From: Nitrosomonas sp.
GTDB taxonomy: Bacteria; Pseudomonadota; Gammaproteobacteria; Burkholderiales; Nitrosomonadaceae
Assembly: GCA_017879645.1 (NCBI GenBank)
Contig: JAAEXZ010000010.1
Span: 1 to 55,734, forward strand
DNA length: 55,734 nucleotides
Reading direction: 5' to 3'
The notes under the pieces were generated by a model, which did no database searches, was not told the DNA's origin, and was given only the letters and a program-made list of their open reading frames with translations. The translations under genes were made by a program, and so were the position numbers. Below are positions 18,142 to 32,406 of this stretch, piece by piece. Numbering within the stretch: the first letter of the stretch is position 1; the number at the start of each line of letters is the position of its first letter.

Positions 18142-19989
18142 CTATTCTACCGTGACAGCTTTTGCCAGATTTCTTGGTTTGTCGACATCTGTCTTTTTCT
18201 CCAGTGCGACATGATAGGCTAATAATTGCAATGGAATTGTGTGCAATATCGGGCTTAGCAGTCCCGCATGTTCTGACAACCGAATCACATGCAGATGCTC
18301 ACTTTCAGCGATTTGCGAGTCTGCATCAGCAAACACATAGAGCTCACCACCCCGCGCATGAACTTCCTGCAAATTAGATTTCAGCTTACCCAACAACTGA
18401 TCATTGGGTGCAATAGCAACAACTGGCATCTCCTTATCCACCAAAGCTAGCGGACCATGTTTCAATTCACCCGCCGCATAAGCTTCAGCATGAATATAGG
18501 AAATTTCCTTGAGTTTGAGTGCACCTTCCATTGCAATGGGATAATGTACTCCACGCCCCAGAAATAAAGCATGTTTTTTTTGAGAAAATTTTTGAGCCCA
18601 CTTTTTGACTTCGGGTTCAACCTGAAGTGCGAGCTGAATTGCAACTGGCAGATGCCGCAACGCTGCAATCATCTGTTGCTCCTCATGTGGCGACAAGCAG
18701 TGCCGCATCTTGGCTAATGTCGCCGTCAGAAGTAAAAGAACAGCCAACTGGGTCGTAAATGCCTTTGTCGAAGCCACTCCAATTTCAGGTCCTGCACGTG
18801 TTAGAAAACGCAATTCGGATTGTCTGACTAATGCACTCTCTGGCACGTTGCATATGGCAAGGCTGTGTGAAAGTTCTAATTTCCTAGCATAATTCAGGGC
18901 TGCAAGGGTGTCGGCCGTTTCACCGGACTGTGAGATTCCTATCACCAAGGTACCATCATCTGCAATTGGGTTACGATATCGATACTCACTAGCAATATCG
19001 ACACTACAAGGTATTTTCGCAACACTTTCCAACCAATATCGAGCAACCAAACCTGCGTGATAGCTCGTACCACAGGCAAGAATCAATATATGCTTTGTCT
19101 TGGAAAATATTTTCTCGGCTTCGCTGCCAAATAAATTAGATGTAATCGATTGTGCATTTGTGACCATTTCGAGTGTATTGGCCACGGCACTTGGTTGCTC
19201 GAATATTTCTTTTTGCATGTAATGGGTATAAGGGCCCAATTCTATCGAATCGCTTGTCATTTGACTTTCGTGAATCGTTCGCTCTACCGATTCCCCCAAT
19301 AAATGATGCAAACAACTCACGATACGATATCCATTGCTATCCAACTCGGCAACATCTCCCTCTTCCAGATATATAATGTCACGAGTAGCTTGTAGCAAAG
19401 CCGAAGTATCAGATGCTACGTAATTGGCATCCTTGCCTACCCCAATTAGCAAAGGCGCTCCATTTCGTGCCACAACAATCCTTTCAGGATTAGATTCCTC
19501 CATTACAGCGATTGCATACGCACCTTGTAATTCTGCAATTGACAAGCAAACAGCTTTGAATAAATCCTTACATTCCTTGAGTTTTGCAGCAATGAGGTGA
19601 GCAATGACTTCTGTATCAGTATCAGATGTAAATCGACATCCTTGATTCATTAATCCGGCGCGAATCTCTTCGTGGTTTTCTATGATTCCATTATGAACAA
19701 CAGCGATTCGAGACTCGGCTCCAGAGAAGTGCGGGTGAGCATTGCGCTCAGATGGTTCTCCATGTGTTGCCCACCGGGTATGAGCAATTCCTGCATACCC
19801 CTGTATTTTCTGTAGCGCAACCAGCTTGCTCAACTCTGTCACACGTCCCGTTGTTCGCAACCGTTGCATACCTTGATTCGTTATCACCAAACCAGCGGAG
19901 TCATATCCTCTATACTCCAAGCGTGACAAACCCTGCAGCAGGGTTGGAACGACATTTGCTTTCGCTATTGCACCGACTATCCCACACAT
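18142..19989 (-). CDS. glmS: glutamine-fructose-6-phosphate aminotransferase
   Basis: GlmS makes glucosamine-6-phosphate from fructose-6-phosphate and glutamine, the first step toward UDP-GlcNAc. The 615-aa protein starts MCGIVGAIA, with C2 as the glutaminase nucleophile; THTRWATHG-type and HNGIIEN elements follow. Two SIS sugar isomerase domains occupy the second half: [32 protein letters not shown] and [19 protein letters not shown]. The extreme C-terminus NLAKAVTVE is the conserved tail. It lies 23 bases downstream of glmU. No glmS ribozyme was recognised. Confidence 0.97.
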   Translation of the reverse strand: MCGIVGAIAKANVVPTLLQGLSRLEYRGYDSAGLVITNQGMQRLRTTGRVTELSKLVALQKIQGYAGIAHTRWATHGEPSERNAHPHFSGAESRIAVVHNGIIENHEEIRAGLMNQGCRFTSDTDTEVIAHLIAAKLKECKDLFKAVCLSIAELQGAYAIAVMEESNPERIVVARNGAPLLIGVGKDANYVASDTSALLQATRDIIYLEEGDVAELDSNGYRIVSCLHHLLGESVERTIHESQMTSDSIELGPYTHYMQKEIFEQPSAVANTLEMVTNAQSITSNLFGSEAEKIFSKTKHILILACGTSYHAGLVARYWLESVAKIPCSVDIASEYRYRNPIADDGTLVIGISQSGETADTLAALNYARKLELSHSLAICNVPESALVRQSELRFLTRAGPEIGVASTKAFTTQLAVLLLLTATLAKMRHCLSPHEEQQMIAALRHLPVAIQLALQVEPEVKKWAQKFSQKKHALFLGRGVHYPIAMEGALKLKEISYIHAEAYAAGELKHGPLALVDKEMPVVAIAPNDQLLGKLKSNLQEVHARGGELYVFADADSQIAESEHLHVIRLSEHAGLLSPILHTIPLQLLAYHVALEKKTDVDKPRNLAKAVTVE

Positions 19990-20012
19990 AATTGTCCTTT
20001 TACTCTTCTATA

Positions 20013-21398
20013 TTATGACTTTTTCGGGCGTTTCCATCCTGTGATACTAATTTGCTTTGCTCGACTCAATGTCAATGCATTCTCTGGTGTATCGCGTGTA
20101 ATGGTTGAACCTGCTCCTATTGTTGTTCCTTTAGAGATCCTGATCGGCGCAATCAACTGCGTATCCGATCCAATAAAAACATCATCCTCTATAATCGTTT
20201 GATGTTTATTTGCTCCATCATAGTTGCATGTAATTGTTCCAGCTCCAACATTAACATTCTCACCAACTATCGTATCCCCCAAATAACTGAGGTGATTCGC
20301 TTTACTTCCTTTTCCGATTTGACTATTTTTCACTTCTACAAAATTACCCACATGGACCGCTTTCATGAGTTTGGTACCTGGACGAATACGCGCAAATGGA
20401 CCAATTATGCAGTCATGGCCAATTTCTGCACTTTCAATATGTGAATACGGCTGTATCGTGCTATTGGAGGCAACTCTTACATTCTTAAGAAAACAGTGAG
20501 CCCCAATTTTCACTCCATTCTGAAGTTCCACTACACCCTCAAATATACAATTGATATCAATTGACACATCTTGATCACAATGCAATCTTCCCCTTATATC
20601 AATGCGAGCGGGATCAGCCAAACCGACCCCCTTTTCCATTAATTCATTGGCATTCTCACGCTGATATATACGTTCCAGCTCCGCTAACTGCTTCTTGTCA
20701 TTAACTCCAAGCACTTCATATATATATTCTGGCTGCACTATCTTTATCTGTATGTTTTCTTTTACCGCCAACGCTATCACATCTGTAAGATAGTATTCTC
20801 CTTGTGTATTTTCATTTGTAAGCTTGGGTAACCATCGATGCAAATATTTGTTGGGTATTAGCATAATTCCTGTATTTACCTCACATATCTCTCTTTGAAT
20901 CTCACTTGCATCTTTGTGTTCTACAATTGAAGTAATCTCATTTGTTTTTGTATCTCGCACTATTCGCCCATAGCCGGATGGATCATTCAAATTGACCGTA
21001 AGCAACCCACATTGATTATCCCTGACTTCGGACAAAAGATTCTTCAACGTCTCGACATGGATCAGTGGCACATCGCCATACAATATCAGTGTCATTCCAT
21101 CATCGGTTAATTCGTGCTGTGCTTGCATTAGAGCATGTCCTGTTCCCAACTGTTTTTCCTGTCTTACCCAGCACAAACTCTGATCATTAATTTCTTGCTT
21201 GACTTGATCTCCACAATGACCTATCACAACACAAATTTTCTCAGGATTAAGTTCTCTACTCGTATCAATTACATGCTGTAGTAACGTCCGTCCACCCAGA
21301 ATATGTAACACCTTGGCTTTGGATGATTTCATGCGTTTTCCCACACCAGCCGCCAGTATTATGATAGTCAAACCCGTTTTTTTATTTTGTGTTTGCAT
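20013..21398 (-). CDS. glmU: bifunctional GlmU (GlcN-1-P acetyltransferase / GlcNAc-1-P uridyltransferase)
   Basis: The 461-aa enzyme performs the last two steps to UDP-GlcNAc for peptidoglycan and LPS. The N-terminal nucleotidyltransferase has LAAGVGKRMKSSKAKVLHIL, with the UTP-binding G-x-G-x-R-M. The C-terminal left-handed beta-helix shows hexapeptide repeats from about residue 265, with the catalytic region NFVEVKNSQIGKGSKANHLSYLG split around residues 350-372. It forms an operon with glmS and is separated from the ATP synthase genes by a terminator. Confidence 0.96.
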   Translation of the reverse strand: MQTQNKKTGLTIIILAAGVGKRMKSSKAKVLHILGGRTLLQHVIDTSRELNPEKICVVIGHCGDQVKQEINDQSLCWVRQEKQLGTGHALMQAQHELTDDGMTLILYGDVPLIHVETLKNLLSEVRDNQCGLLTVNLNDPSGYGRIVRDTKTNEITSIVEHKDASEIQREICEVNTGIMLIPNKYLHRWLPKLTNENTQGEYYLTDVIALAVKENIQIKIVQPEYIYEVLGVNDKKQLAELERIYQRENANELMEKGVGLADPARIDIRGRLHCDQDVSIDINCIFEGVVELQNGVKIGAHCFLKNVRVASNSTIQPYSHIESAEIGHDCIIGPFARIRPGTKLMKAVHVGNFVEVKNSQIGKGSKANHLSYLGDTIVGENVNVGAGTITCNYDGANKHQTIIEDDVFIGSDTQLIAPIRISKGTTIGAGSTITRDTPENALTLSRAKQISITGWKRPKKS

Positions 21399-21503
21399 TT
21401 GATTATTTATGGAAATGGAAATATATATTAATTTTTAAATTTTAGTTAATCGATAAACTGAATTATGACCTCCAAGTATATTCGACACTATTTAATTTTT
21501 TAT

Positions 21504-21535
21504 AAAAAAAAAGGCGACAAAAGTCGCCTTTTTTT
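21504..21535 (-). terminator. rho-independent terminator of the atp operon
   Basis: There is an 8-bp core stem, AAGGCGAC (21511-21518) and GTCGCCTT (21523-21530), with loop AAAA. It is extended by A:T pairs on both sides and flanked by T-runs in either direction. It lies just after atpC on the minus strand. The symmetry means it could also stop plus-strand transcripts. Confidence 0.9.
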
Positions 21536-21547
21536 ATAAAAAACTTT

Positions 21548-21970
21548 TTAATGACCACGTTTTCTGAGCTTATCAATTGCTGCCAGTTGCGCCATTGCTT
21601 CAATCAGTTCAGCTTGTGCTTTAGCATAATCCAATTCTGATTCACGGTTCTTCATTGCGTCTTCTGCCGCACGTTTAGATTCCAATGCTTTAGCTTCATC
21701 TAAATCGTGACCTCGTATCGCAGTATCAGCCAATATTGTTACCGTATCCGGCTGTACTTCCAGCATTCCACCCGACACATATATGAGTTCTTCCTCTTTG
21801 AGTTGGGCTTTAATCTTTACCATTCCTGATTTAATACGTGTCAATAGTGGTGTGTGTCGAGGATAAATACCTATTTCTCCCATTTGAGCTGGAGCCACCA
21901 AAAATTCAACTGCCCCAGAATAAATAGAATCTTCCGCACTTACGATGTCTAGATGAAAAGTTATACCCAT
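21548..21970 (-). CDS. atpC: F-type ATP synthase epsilon subunit
   Basis: This 140-aa subunit of the F1 central stalk has an N-terminal beta-sandwich ([20 protein letters not shown], then [14 protein letters not shown]) and a C-terminal two-helix hairpin ([18 protein letters not shown] onward) that can inhibit hydrolysis. It is the last gene of atpIBEFHAGDC, 16 bases after atpD and just before the terminator. Confidence 0.96.
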   Translation of the reverse strand: MGITFHLDIVSAEDSIYSGAVEFLVAPAQMGEIGIYPRHTPLLTRIKSGMVKIKAQLKEEELIYVSGGMLEVQPDTVTILADTAIRGHDLDEAKALESKRAAEDAMKNRESELDYAKAQAELIEAMAQLAAIDKLRKRGH

Positions 21971-21986
21971 TTAATTCTTATAATTC

Positions 21987-23375
<1,389 letters not shown>

Positions 23376-23395
23376 CTAAACCTTATTCAAAAAAA

Positions 23396-24286
23396 TTAAA
23401 CTGCTGCCGCGCCACCAACAATTTCAGACAATTCTTTCGTTATGGCAGCTTGGCGCGATTTGTTATAAATCAGCGTCAATTCGTCTATCACATTACCTGC
23501 ATTATCAGAAGCCGCTTTCATCGCAACCATACGCGCAGATTGTTCGGAAGCCATATTTTCTGCAACCGCTTGATATACAATTGCTTCCACATAACGGATC
23601 ATTATATCGTCAATCACTGGTTTAGCTTCTGGCTCATATATATAATCCCAAGCCATTCTGGATTCAGACTCAGAATCCGAACCTGAATTCTTTTGCACGC
23701 GTTCATTAGTTAGAGGAAGTAATTGTTCCATTAGGGGTTCTTGCTTCATTGTATTAACGAAGCGATTATAAAAGATATAAACTCGATCAAATCTATCTTC
23801 TATATATCCATCAAGAACTACTTTTACTGCCCCAATAAGTTTAGTGATGTCAGGTGCATCTCCTAGAGCAATTACTTGTGAAACCACGTTTGCATTAATC
23901 CTGCTCATAAACCCAAGACCTTTGTTTCCTATGCAGCAGACTTCTATTTGCTCTCCTTCACTTTGCCATTGCTTCATTTGATTGACAGCTTTTCGCAATA
24001 CATTCGTATTCAAACCACCACACAATCCTTTATCAGAAGTGACAACTATGATTCCTATACGCTTTATAGTGTCACGCACTATTAGAAATGGGTGACGATA
24101 TTCAGTATTTGCTTGACTCATATGAGTCGCAACCTTACGTATTTTTTCTCCGTAAGGTCGTGCTTTTTTCATGCGATCTTGTGCTTTTCGCATTTTCGAA
24201 GCTGCAACCATTTCCATCGCACGTGTAATTTTTTGTGTATTTTTTACACTTTTAATTTTATTGCGAATTTCTCTACTGCCAGCCAT
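23396..24286 (-). CDS. atpG: F-type ATP synthase gamma subunit
   Basis: The 296-aa rotary shaft subunit begins [19 protein letters not shown] and has the conserved [14 protein letters not shown] helix, [11 protein letters not shown], and the C-terminal coiled-coil partner [20 protein letters not shown] plus [16 protein letters not shown]. Start and end helices form the coiled-coil axle. It lies 3 bases after atpA and 29 bases before atpD. Confidence 0.97.
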   Translation of the reverse strand: MAGSREIRNKIKSVKNTQKITRAMEMVAASKMRKAQDRMKKARPYGEKIRKVATHMSQANTEYRHPFLIVRDTIKRIGIIVVTSDKGLCGGLNTNVLRKAVNQMKQWQSEGEQIEVCCIGNKGLGFMSRINANVVSQVIALGDAPDITKLIGAVKVVLDGYIEDRFDRVYIFYNRFVNTMKQEPLMEQLLPLTNERVQKNSGSDSESESRMAWDYIYEPEAKPVIDDIMIRYVEAIVYQAVAENMASEQSARMVAMKAASDNAGNVIDELTLIYNKSRQAAITKELSEIVGGAAAV

Positions 24287-24289
24287 TTC

Positions 24290-25831
24290 TTAATAAGTCC
24301 CGTTTTGCTTGAATTCCTGAATCGCCGAAGTAAGTTCTTTTTCTGTTTCGGAATCAAGTTCTTTATTCTTCTCTATCTTATCGAGAATACTGCCATGTTG
24401 ACTCCGTATAAAGCTTTTTAGAGCAGCCTCAAATACCAGTGCGCGATTAACTTCTACATCATCAAAATATCCATTATTGATCGCAAACAAAGTTAATGCC
24501 ATTTCCGAAACGCTTAATGTTGCATACTGTGGTTGCTTCATCAACTCTGTCGCCATTTTGCCACGCTCAAGCTGTTTCCTCGTTGCCTCATCAAGGTCTG
24601 ACGCAAACTGAGCAAAAGCCGCCAACTCACGATATTGCGCTAGTGCTAGACGTATGCCACCCCCTAGTTTCTTAATGACTTTAGTTTGCGCTGCACCTCC
24701 CACCCTTGAAACTGAAACACCCGCATTAATTGCTGGTCGGATGCCCGCATTGAACAGATCCGTTTCCAGAAAAATCTGACCATCAGTAATAGATATCACA
24801 TTAGTCGGCACAAATGCAGTTACGTCACCAGCCTGCGTTTCAATAATCGGAAGCGCGGTTAACGATCCCGTTTTACCTTTCACTTTACCATCCGTTGCTT
24901 TTTCGACATATGCCGCACTCACCCTTGCCGCTCTTTCCAAAAGTCTCGAGTGCAGATAAAAAACATCGCCTGGGTAAGCCTCACGCCCTGGTGGTCGTCT
25001 TAATAGCAAAGATATCTGACGATAAGCCCATGCTTGTTTCGTTAAATCGTCATATACGATTAACGCATCTTGTCCATTATCACGGAAATACTCACCCATG
25101 GTACATCCTGAGTAAGGCGCTATAAACTGCATTGCCGCAGATTCAGATGCAGTTGCTGCCACAACAATGGTATAAGCCATCGCACCGTGCTCTTCCAATT
25201 TTCTAACCACATTAGCAATTGAAGAAGCTTTCTGACCAACTGCAACATAAATGCAAAACATGTTCTGACCCTTCTGATTCAGAATTGCATCAATTGCAAC
25301 CGCAGTCTTGCCAGTTTGGCGATCACCAATGATTAACTCACGCTGCCCCCTTCCTACTGGAACCATTGAATCAACTGATTTCAGGCCGGTTTGAACAGGC
25401 TGATCTACAGACTGGCGCCATATCACCCCAGGAGCAATCTTTTCTATCGGCTCCGATCTCGCCGCAGTAATGGGTCCCTTTCCATCGATTGGTTGACCGA
25501 GCGCATTCACTACGCGCCCTAACAGTCCTTCCCCCACTGGCACTTCCAGAATGCGACCCGTGCACTTAACGGTATCCCCTTCCCGAATATGCTCGTAAGC
25601 CCCCATGATCACAGCACCCACTGAATCACGTTCAAGATTCAATGCCAACCCATAGGTATTACCTGGAAATTCGAGCATTTCACCCTGCATCACATCCGAC
25701 AGGCCGTGAATGCGAACAATACCGTCAGTTACAGAAACTATCGTACCTTGAGTACGTACTTCCGTTGAATCAACAAGCCCCTCAATCCTCTGTTTAATCA
25801 ACTCACTGATTTCGGATGGATTTAATTGCAT
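24290..25831 (-). CDS. atpA: F-type ATP synthase alpha subunit
   Basis: The 513-aa nucleotide-binding, non-catalytic subunit of F1 begins [19 protein letters not shown]. The P-loop is [13 protein letters not shown] (about 169-181), with RELIIGDRQ just before. The signature [14 protein letters not shown] is present near residue 365. Length and motifs are standard. It lies 13 bases downstream of atpH. Confidence 0.98.
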   Translation of the reverse strand: MQLNPSEISELIKQRIEGLVDSTEVRTQGTIVSVTDGIVRIHGLSDVMQGEMLEFPGNTYGLALNLERDSVGAVIMGAYEHIREGDTVKCTGRILEVPVGEGLLGRVVNALGQPIDGKGPITAARSEPIEKIAPGVIWRQSVDQPVQTGLKSVDSMVPVGRGQRELIIGDRQTGKTAVAIDAILNQKGQNMFCIYVAVGQKASSIANVVRKLEEHGAMAYTIVVAATASESAAMQFIAPYSGCTMGEYFRDNGQDALIVYDDLTKQAWAYRQISLLLRRPPGREAYPGDVFYLHSRLLERAARVSAAYVEKATDGKVKGKTGSLTALPIIETQAGDVTAFVPTNVISITDGQIFLETDLFNAGIRPAINAGVSVSRVGGAAQTKVIKKLGGGIRLALAQYRELAAFAQFASDLDEATRKQLERGKMATELMKQPQYATLSVSEMALTLFAINNGYFDDVEVNRALVFEAALKSFIRSQHGSILDKIEKNKELDSETEKELTSAIQEFKQNGTY

Positions 25832-25844
25832 ATTTATTTAACTC

Positions 25845-26381
25845 CTAGCTCTTTAGTGCAATTGCCATGGCCTCAAGTTTTCCGCGTACCGAGGCATCAA
25901 AGATCTCATCACCAACTTCAACCTTAATACCGCCAATCAGCTCGGGATCGATACTCACTTGTGGTTCTATTTTACGTTTAAATTTTAGCTCAAGATTTTC
26001 CACCAATTTCCTCAATTGCTTACCTTCCAGCGCAAAAGCACTAACTATCTTTGCATCCAATGTACCTTCATGCTGCGCTTTTAGCTGCTCATACAATTGA
26101 CTGATTTGTGGTAAAACTAGAATTCTTTTATTTTCAGCCAGAATTTTTATCAAATTCTTGGCTTCTTCATTAAATTTGCCCCGTCCAATTTCCAGAAAAA
26201 TTGAACCAAGCTTATCTGCAGATACAATTGGATTTCCAATCAACAATTTAATTTGATCATTTTCTACAATATCAGCACATAGTTGTAAAATTTTAGACCA
26301 TTGCGCCAAACTATCGCCCGAAACACCCAATTTAAATATAGCCTCTGCATATGGCCTTGCAACTGTAATCGCTTCTGCCAT
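25845..26381 (-). CDS. atpH: F-type ATP synthase delta subunit
   Basis: This 178-aa peripheral stalk subunit (OSCP) joins F1 to the b subunits. It starts MAEAITVARPYAEAIFKL, the conserved first helix, and has the C-terminal VSIDPELIGGIKVEVGDEIFDAS typical of the family. The start overlaps the atpF stop codon by one base. Confidence 0.95.
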   Translation of the reverse strand: MAEAITVARPYAEAIFKLGVSGDSLAQWSKILQLCADIVENDQIKLLIGNPIVSADKLGSIFLEIGRGKFNEEAKNLIKILAENKRILVLPQISQLYEQLKAQHEGTLDAKIVSAFALEGKQLRKLVENLELKFKRKIEPQVSIDPELIGGIKVEVGDEIFDASVRGKLEAMAIALKS

Positions 26382-26854
26382 TATTTCAGATCATCCTCAA
26401 TTGAAGCCAGCAAATCGGCATGTGCTTTTGCATCCACTTCACGACGAAGAATCTTGGATGCTCCAACCACCGCAAGTTGTGCCGCATGCTGTCGCAATGC
26501 TTCTCTAGCGCTGTAAATTTCATGCTCTATATCAGCCTTTGCTCCAGCAATTATCCGGTCCCCTTCACCTTTAGCTGTATTTTTTGCTTCTTCAACGATC
26601 TCGGACGCTCTTTTTTCAGCTTGCAAAATTATCTCAGATGCACGCTGCTTGGCTTCCTTTATTACATCAGATGAGCGCTGGCTTGCCAATTCCAACTCAT
26701 GCCTACCTCGTTCGCCCGCAGCCAATCCATCAGCTATCGTTTTTTGCCGTTCTTCAATAGCACGCAACAGGGGCGGCCATACATATTTGACGGTGAACCA
26801 AATAAATACTGAAAAGGCTATCGCCTGAGAAATTAAAGTAAAGTTAATATTCAT
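26381..26854 (-). CDS. atpF: F-type ATP synthase subunit b
   Basis: This 157-aa peripheral stalk subunit has a single N-terminal membrane helix (about 5-26, ending KYVWPPLLRAIEERQK, the conserved hinge) and a long charged, alanine-rich coiled coil. The start is ATG at 26852-26854, with the operon order atpE before and atpH after. Confidence 0.96.
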   Translation of the reverse strand: MNINFTLISQAIAFSVFIWFTVKYVWPPLLRAIEERQKTIADGLAAGERGRHELELASQRSSDVIKEAKQRASEIILQAEKRASEIVEEAKNTAKGEGDRIIAGAKADIEHEIYSAREALRQHAAQLAVVGASKILRREVDAKAHADLLASIEDDLK

Positions 26855-26886
26855 GACAAGCCTTTATTGTTAACTTTTATGGCAAT

Positions 26887-27171
<285 letters not shown>

Positions 27172-27210
27172 CTATAAGATTAAACAAACCAAAAAGCAAA
27201 CTTTCTGAAT

Positions 27211-28020
27211 TTAGTGCGATTCATGCGCCATTGAGATGTAAACCACCGTCAACATCATAAAAATAAACGCCTGCAATGTCACAATCAGAATATGAAAAAT
27301 TGCCCATCCCGCACCAAGAATTGAACCAAAAATCGTTCCCGAAACCCCCGTTGCCGCCCACATTCCCAAAAGCAGGAAGATGATTTCTCCAGCATAGATA
27401 TTCCCAAAAAGCCGCAATGAATGTGACAAGGGTTTTGAAACATATTCAATAAAATTGAATAACAAATTCAAAATCCAAAGCAGGGGGTTTTTCCCAAAAG
27501 GCGTGCAAAAAAGTTCATGCATCCACCCTCCAACGCCCTTGACCTTCAAATTAAAGAAGATCATCAAAAACCAGATGGAAAGCGCCAATGCAAAAGTTGT
27601 ATTAACATCGGTTGTCGGAACAATTTTCCAATTATGCAGCCCAAACCCATGCTCTAGGATCCAAGCCATAATATCAATGGGCAGAATATCCATTGCATTC
27701 ATCATCAGAACCCAAATAAATATTGTCAGCGCGGTAGGAGCAACGAAGATATGCCGATTCCCATGGAATGTATTCTTCACTTCGTTATCTATAAATTCCA
27801 CAGCCAACTCTACAAACGCTTGCGTTTTAGATGGCACTCCGGATGTAGCTTTACGCACCGTCATCCAAATAAAACCCAAACTGAGCACACCCAGAATGAT
27901 TGATGTAATTAGTGTATCAACATGCAATACCCAGAATGAACCTTCACCCACTTGCGTAGTTAAATAGGTTAAATGATGTTCTATATAAGACGTTGGTGTT
28001 AATTCTGCGCCTGATGCCAT
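27211..28020 (-). CDS. atpB: F-type ATP synthase subunit a
   Basis: This 269-aa membrane subunit provides the proton half-channels against the c ring. The key arginine lies in [16 protein letters not shown], and the last helix contains [17 protein letters not shown]. The ATG at 28018-28020 gives [17 protein letters not shown], which lines up with the E. coli start. A GTG four codons earlier (28030-28032) overlaps the atpI stop and is a less likely start. Confidence 0.95.
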   Translation of the reverse strand: MASGAELTPTSYIEHHLTYLTTQVGEGSFWVLHVDTLITSIILGVLSLGFIWMTVRKATSGVPSKTQAFVELAVEFIDNEVKNTFHGNRHIFVAPTALTIFIWVLMMNAMDILPIDIMAWILEHGFGLHNWKIVPTTDVNTTFALALSIWFLMIFFNLKVKGVGGWMHELFCTPFGKNPLLWILNLLFNFIEYVSKPLSHSLRLFGNIYAGEIIFLLLGMWAATGVSGTIFGSILGAGWAIFHILIVTLQAFIFMMLTVVYISMAHESH

Positions 28021-28028
28021 ATGCCTGT

Positions 28029-28421
28029 TCACTTAAAATTATTTAACTTTTTTGCTTCTTCCCCAGCCAATAACCCAAAACTATTAGCCAAAACCACCAT
28101 AATAAATGTGCCAATAAACGCTACTGGATTCACATTTTCATAAAATCTGAATACAAACCACAAGAGAACAATTGACAGAAAAATCTTTACTGCCTCCGCT
28201 CTCAGCGCTGTTCTTACGGCTTCATTCGCCGTATAACCTCTGTGCCGCGATACTATAATCGCGTACGAAGCTGAGGATATAAAGCTTACAAATCCACCCA
28301 AAAATGCTGAAATTGATTCACTGATACCCGAGAACAACAAGACAAAGATCATAATGATCGATGTAACGACTACCTGTACTCTTAGAGCGTAACCGAGCGA
28401 CCTATTTATTATCCAAGCCAT
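28029..28421 (-). CDS. atpI: ATP synthase subunit I
   Basis: This 130-aa protein with four hydrophobic helices belongs to the AtpI family, which assists c-ring assembly or Mg2+ uptake. It is placed first in atpIBEFHAGDC. Conserved patches include [17 protein letters not shown] near the middle and a C-terminal [15 protein letters not shown]. Stop and atpB lie within a few bases. The 196 bases upstream should carry the operon promoter. Confidence 0.88.
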   Translation of the reverse strand: MAWIINRSLGYALRVQVVVTSIIMIFVLLFSGISESISAFLGGFVSFISSASYAIIVSRHRGYTANEAVRTALRAEAVKIFLSIVLLWFVFRFYENVNPVAFIGTFIMVVLANSFGLLAGEEAKKLNNFK

Positions 28422-28557
28422 GCAAATTCTTTCTTGGAAAACAGCATTGCATACGGCATGCGCTTAAAAAGCCGTAATGATAGCCCAATCAGAAAAGCCA
28501 GTCAATTCAGAATGCTGATCGTCTGGTTGATCTACAGAAATGCGCAAGAAGAAATAG

Positions 28558-28588
28558 TAAGATGTAAGAAAATGATTCTTACGTCTTA
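28558..28588 (-). terminator. probable weak terminator after pilU
   Basis: TAAGATGTAAGAA (28558-28570) pairs with TTCTTACGTCTTA (28576-28588), with one G-U or mismatch, around a 5-base loop. It lies 30 bases past the pilU stop on the minus strand. The stem is AT-rich and the following T tract is interrupted, so it is probably inefficient. The rest of the 28422-28617 gap shows no gene. Confidence 0.5.
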
Positions 28589-28617
28589 AAAAGATTAATT
28601 AAAATTGCATTGAGTGT

Positions 28618-29754
28618 TTAGGTGATGGTCAAATGTTCCAAATTTGAAGAAAAATCACGATTCTGAGCTTCTGCGCTATCGATTTTTATCTGTAATCGCA
28701 ATTCATTCATGGAGTCTGCATTTCTCAGTGCATCCTCATAACTAATTTTGCCTGCTTCGTACAGCTCAAATAGTGCCGCATCAAATGTTTGCATACCCAT
28801 CTCTCGAGATTTTTTCATGATCTCTTTTATTTCATGAACATTTCCTCTAAAAATCAATTCGGCAATCAATGGAGAATTCAACAGAACCTCAATAGCGGCA
28901 ACTCTGCCTTTGCCACTTTTCTCCGGTATCAATCGTTGCGCAACAAGCGATCTTAAATTCAATGATAAATCCATCAATAATTGCGCTCTTCGCTCCTCGG
29001 GAAAAAAGTTTATGATTCGATCCAGCGCTTGGTTTGCACTATTGGCATGGAGCGTTCCCATACACAAATGTCCGGTTTCTGCAAAAGCAATGGCATGTTC
29101 CATAGTCTCACGATCACGAATCTCCCCTATCAGAATGACATCAGGTGCTTGTCTCAATGTATTTTTTAATGCAGCTTCCCAGGATTCGGTATCGACTCCT
29201 ACTTCGCGCTGGGTAATCACACAATGAATATGCTCATGAACAAACTCAACCGGATCTTCGATAGTGATAATATGGCCATGACTGTTCTTGTTGCGATGGC
29301 CTATCAGTGCAGCCATGGAAGTGGATTTCCCTGAACCCGTTCCACCAACGAATATGACCAAACCGCGTTTGCTCATGACCACTTCCTTGAGCACTTGCGG
29401 CAACCCCAGATCGTCAAACTCCGGAATTTTTGTTGTAATGGTACGCAGCACGATCCCCACTTTCTGCTGCTGCACAAAAGCATTTACCCTGAATCGCCCT
29501 ATCCCCGACGGATTAATGGCAAAGTTTGCTTCTCTGGTTGACTCAAACTCTGCCATTTGCTTTTCGTTCATGATTGCCTTAGCTAATGCTTCGGTATGCA
29601 GCGCTGTCAAGGATTGCTGGGACACAGGGGTCATCTTTCCATCAATCTTCATCGCGGGAGGAAAACCGACCGTAATGAACAAATCTGATGCCTTTTTATT
29701 CAGCATCAACTGCAATAAATCCGACATAAATTTTGTAGCTTGCTCTTTATTCAT
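28618..29754 (-). CDS. pilU: type IV pilus retraction ATPase PilU
   Basis: The 378-aa PilT/PilU-type secretion ATPase forms a cytoplasmic hexamer supporting pilus retraction. Walker A is GGTGSGKSTSMAAL (about 137-150), the Asp box HIITIEDPVEFVHE, Walker B VILIGEIRDRETM, and the His box HLCMGTLHANSANQA. GGTGSGKS in place of GPTGSGKS and the longer C-terminal tail identify PilU rather than PilT. It follows pilT by 37 bases. Confidence 0.93.
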   Translation of the reverse strand: MNKEQATKFMSDLLQLMLNKKASDLFITVGFPPAMKIDGKMTPVSQQSLTALHTEALAKAIMNEKQMAEFESTREANFAINPSGIGRFRVNAFVQQQKVGIVLRTITTKIPEFDDLGLPQVLKEVVMSKRGLVIFVGGTGSGKSTSMAALIGHRNKNSHGHIITIEDPVEFVHEHIHCVITQREVGVDTESWEAALKNTLRQAPDVILIGEIRDRETMEHAIAFAETGHLCMGTLHANSANQALDRIINFFPEERRAQLLMDLSLNLRSLVAQRLIPEKSGKGRVAAIEVLLNSPLIAELIFRGNVHEIKEIMKKSREMGMQTFDAALFELYEAGKISYEDALRNADSMNELRLQIKIDSAEAQNRDFSSNLEHLTIT

Positions 29755-29791
29755 TTTTGTTTCCCTGAATTAGCACATTACCCTAGAAACA

Positions 29792-30835
29792 CTAGCATCT
29801 AAAATTGTCTTTGTTAGCCGCCTTGGCTCGAGCTTCCTGCATCGAAATCACACTTCGCTTCACCAAATCAGTCAAATTCTGATCCAATGTCTGCATACCC
29901 ACACCCTGCCCTGTCTGAATGGCTGAATACATTTGCGCTACTTTACCTTCCCTGATCAAGTTTCGAATTGCCGGTGTACCGATCATGATTTCATGTGCCG
30001 CAACGCGACCATTACCATCCCTTGTTTTGAGTAGCGCCTGCGAAATGACAGCCCGCAATGACTCGGATAACATCGCACGTATCATTTCCTTTTCTTCCGC
30101 AGGAAAAACATCAATAATCCGATCAATTGTTTTTGCAGCCGAACTGGTATGCAATGTGCCGAAAACCAAATGCCCTGTTTCTGCGGCAGTCATGGCAAGG
30201 CGTATCGTCTCCAGGTCACGCAATTCGCCCACCAATATAATGTCCGGATCCTCACGCAATGCTGAGCGCAATGCATTGGAAAAACTCAATGTATCCCTGC
30301 CAACCTCTCTCTGATTAATCAAGCATTTCTTGCTCTCGTGAACAAATTCGATAGGATCTTCCAATGTCAAAATATGTCCATATTCGTTCTCATTGATGTC
30401 ATCGATCATGGCCGCCAAAGTTGTCGATTTTCCTGAACCGGTTGGCCCCGTAACCAACACGACCCCCCTTGGTTGCCTGGCAATCTCGGTAAAGACTTTT
30501 GGTGCCTTCAGTTCCTCCAAACTCAATACTTTCGAAGGAATAGTACGCATTACTGTAGCTGCACCGCGTTGTGTTTTGAATGCATTCACACGAAAACGCG
30601 CAAGATTGGCGATAGCAAAAGAAAAATCACACTCCAGATACTCTTCGTATGCCTTTCTTTGACTATCATTCATGATGTCGTACACCATATCGTGCACTTC
30701 CTTGTGACTCATTTCCGGTAAATTGATACGCCGAATTTCACCGTGCACTCGGATCATCGGTGGCAAGCCAGCAGACAGGTGCAGATCGGACGCGCGATTT
30801 TTAACCACGAACGCCAGCAACTCTAGGATATTCAT
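29792..30835 (-). CDS. pilT: type IV pilus retraction ATPase PilT
   Basis: The 347-aa hexameric motor depolymerises type IV pili for twitching motility and DNA uptake. Walker A is GPTGSGKSTTLAAM, the Asp box LTLEDPIEFVHESKK, Walker B IILVGELRDLETI, and the His box HLVFGTLHTSSAAKT. The C-terminal MQTLDQNLTDLV element is normal. Together with pilU, and with pilC and pilD at 41898-44022, it shows that the organism makes retractile pili. Confidence 0.96.
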   Translation of the reverse strand: MNILELLAFVVKNRASDLHLSAGLPPMIRVHGEIRRINLPEMSHKEVHDMVYDIMNDSQRKAYEEYLECDFSFAIANLARFRVNAFKTQRGAATVMRTIPSKVLSLEELKAPKVFTEIARQPRGVVLVTGPTGSGKSTTLAAMIDDINENEYGHILTLEDPIEFVHESKKCLINQREVGRDTLSFSNALRSALREDPDIILVGELRDLETIRLAMTAAETGHLVFGTLHTSSAAKTIDRIIDVFPAEEKEMIRAMLSESLRAVISQALLKTRDGNGRVAAHEIMIGTPAIRNLIREGKVAQMYSAIQTGQGVGMQTLDQNLTDLVKRSVISMQEARAKAANKDNFRC

Positions 30836-31107
30836 CGAAATAACCTTCTAATGATTTATCGAATCACACTCAAGGCTTATTACACATTCAATCCTGATAT
30901 TGGGATAACTCACCTTGAGCCAACCCACTTGCTAACGGGAACAATCAGAAAAAATTAAGACGAGAACAAATGAACTGAAGTGAACGCAAGCAAACATGTA
31001 CTTGCATTTTGATTAAGGATTAGGAAGAACACAGCAGGAAAATCTGTTTCAAGAAAACATCGATCAAATCATAGTCATCGAGATTCACGCTTACACACAA
31101 CCAAACT

Positions 31108-32387
<1,280 letters not shown>

Positions 32388-32406
32388 CACTTCGCAAAGC
32401 AGGCTA

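Noticed and set aside
17956-18222. 88-aa plus-strand frame running into glmS
   Set aside because: The final third is antisense to glmS and the sequence has no family resemblance.
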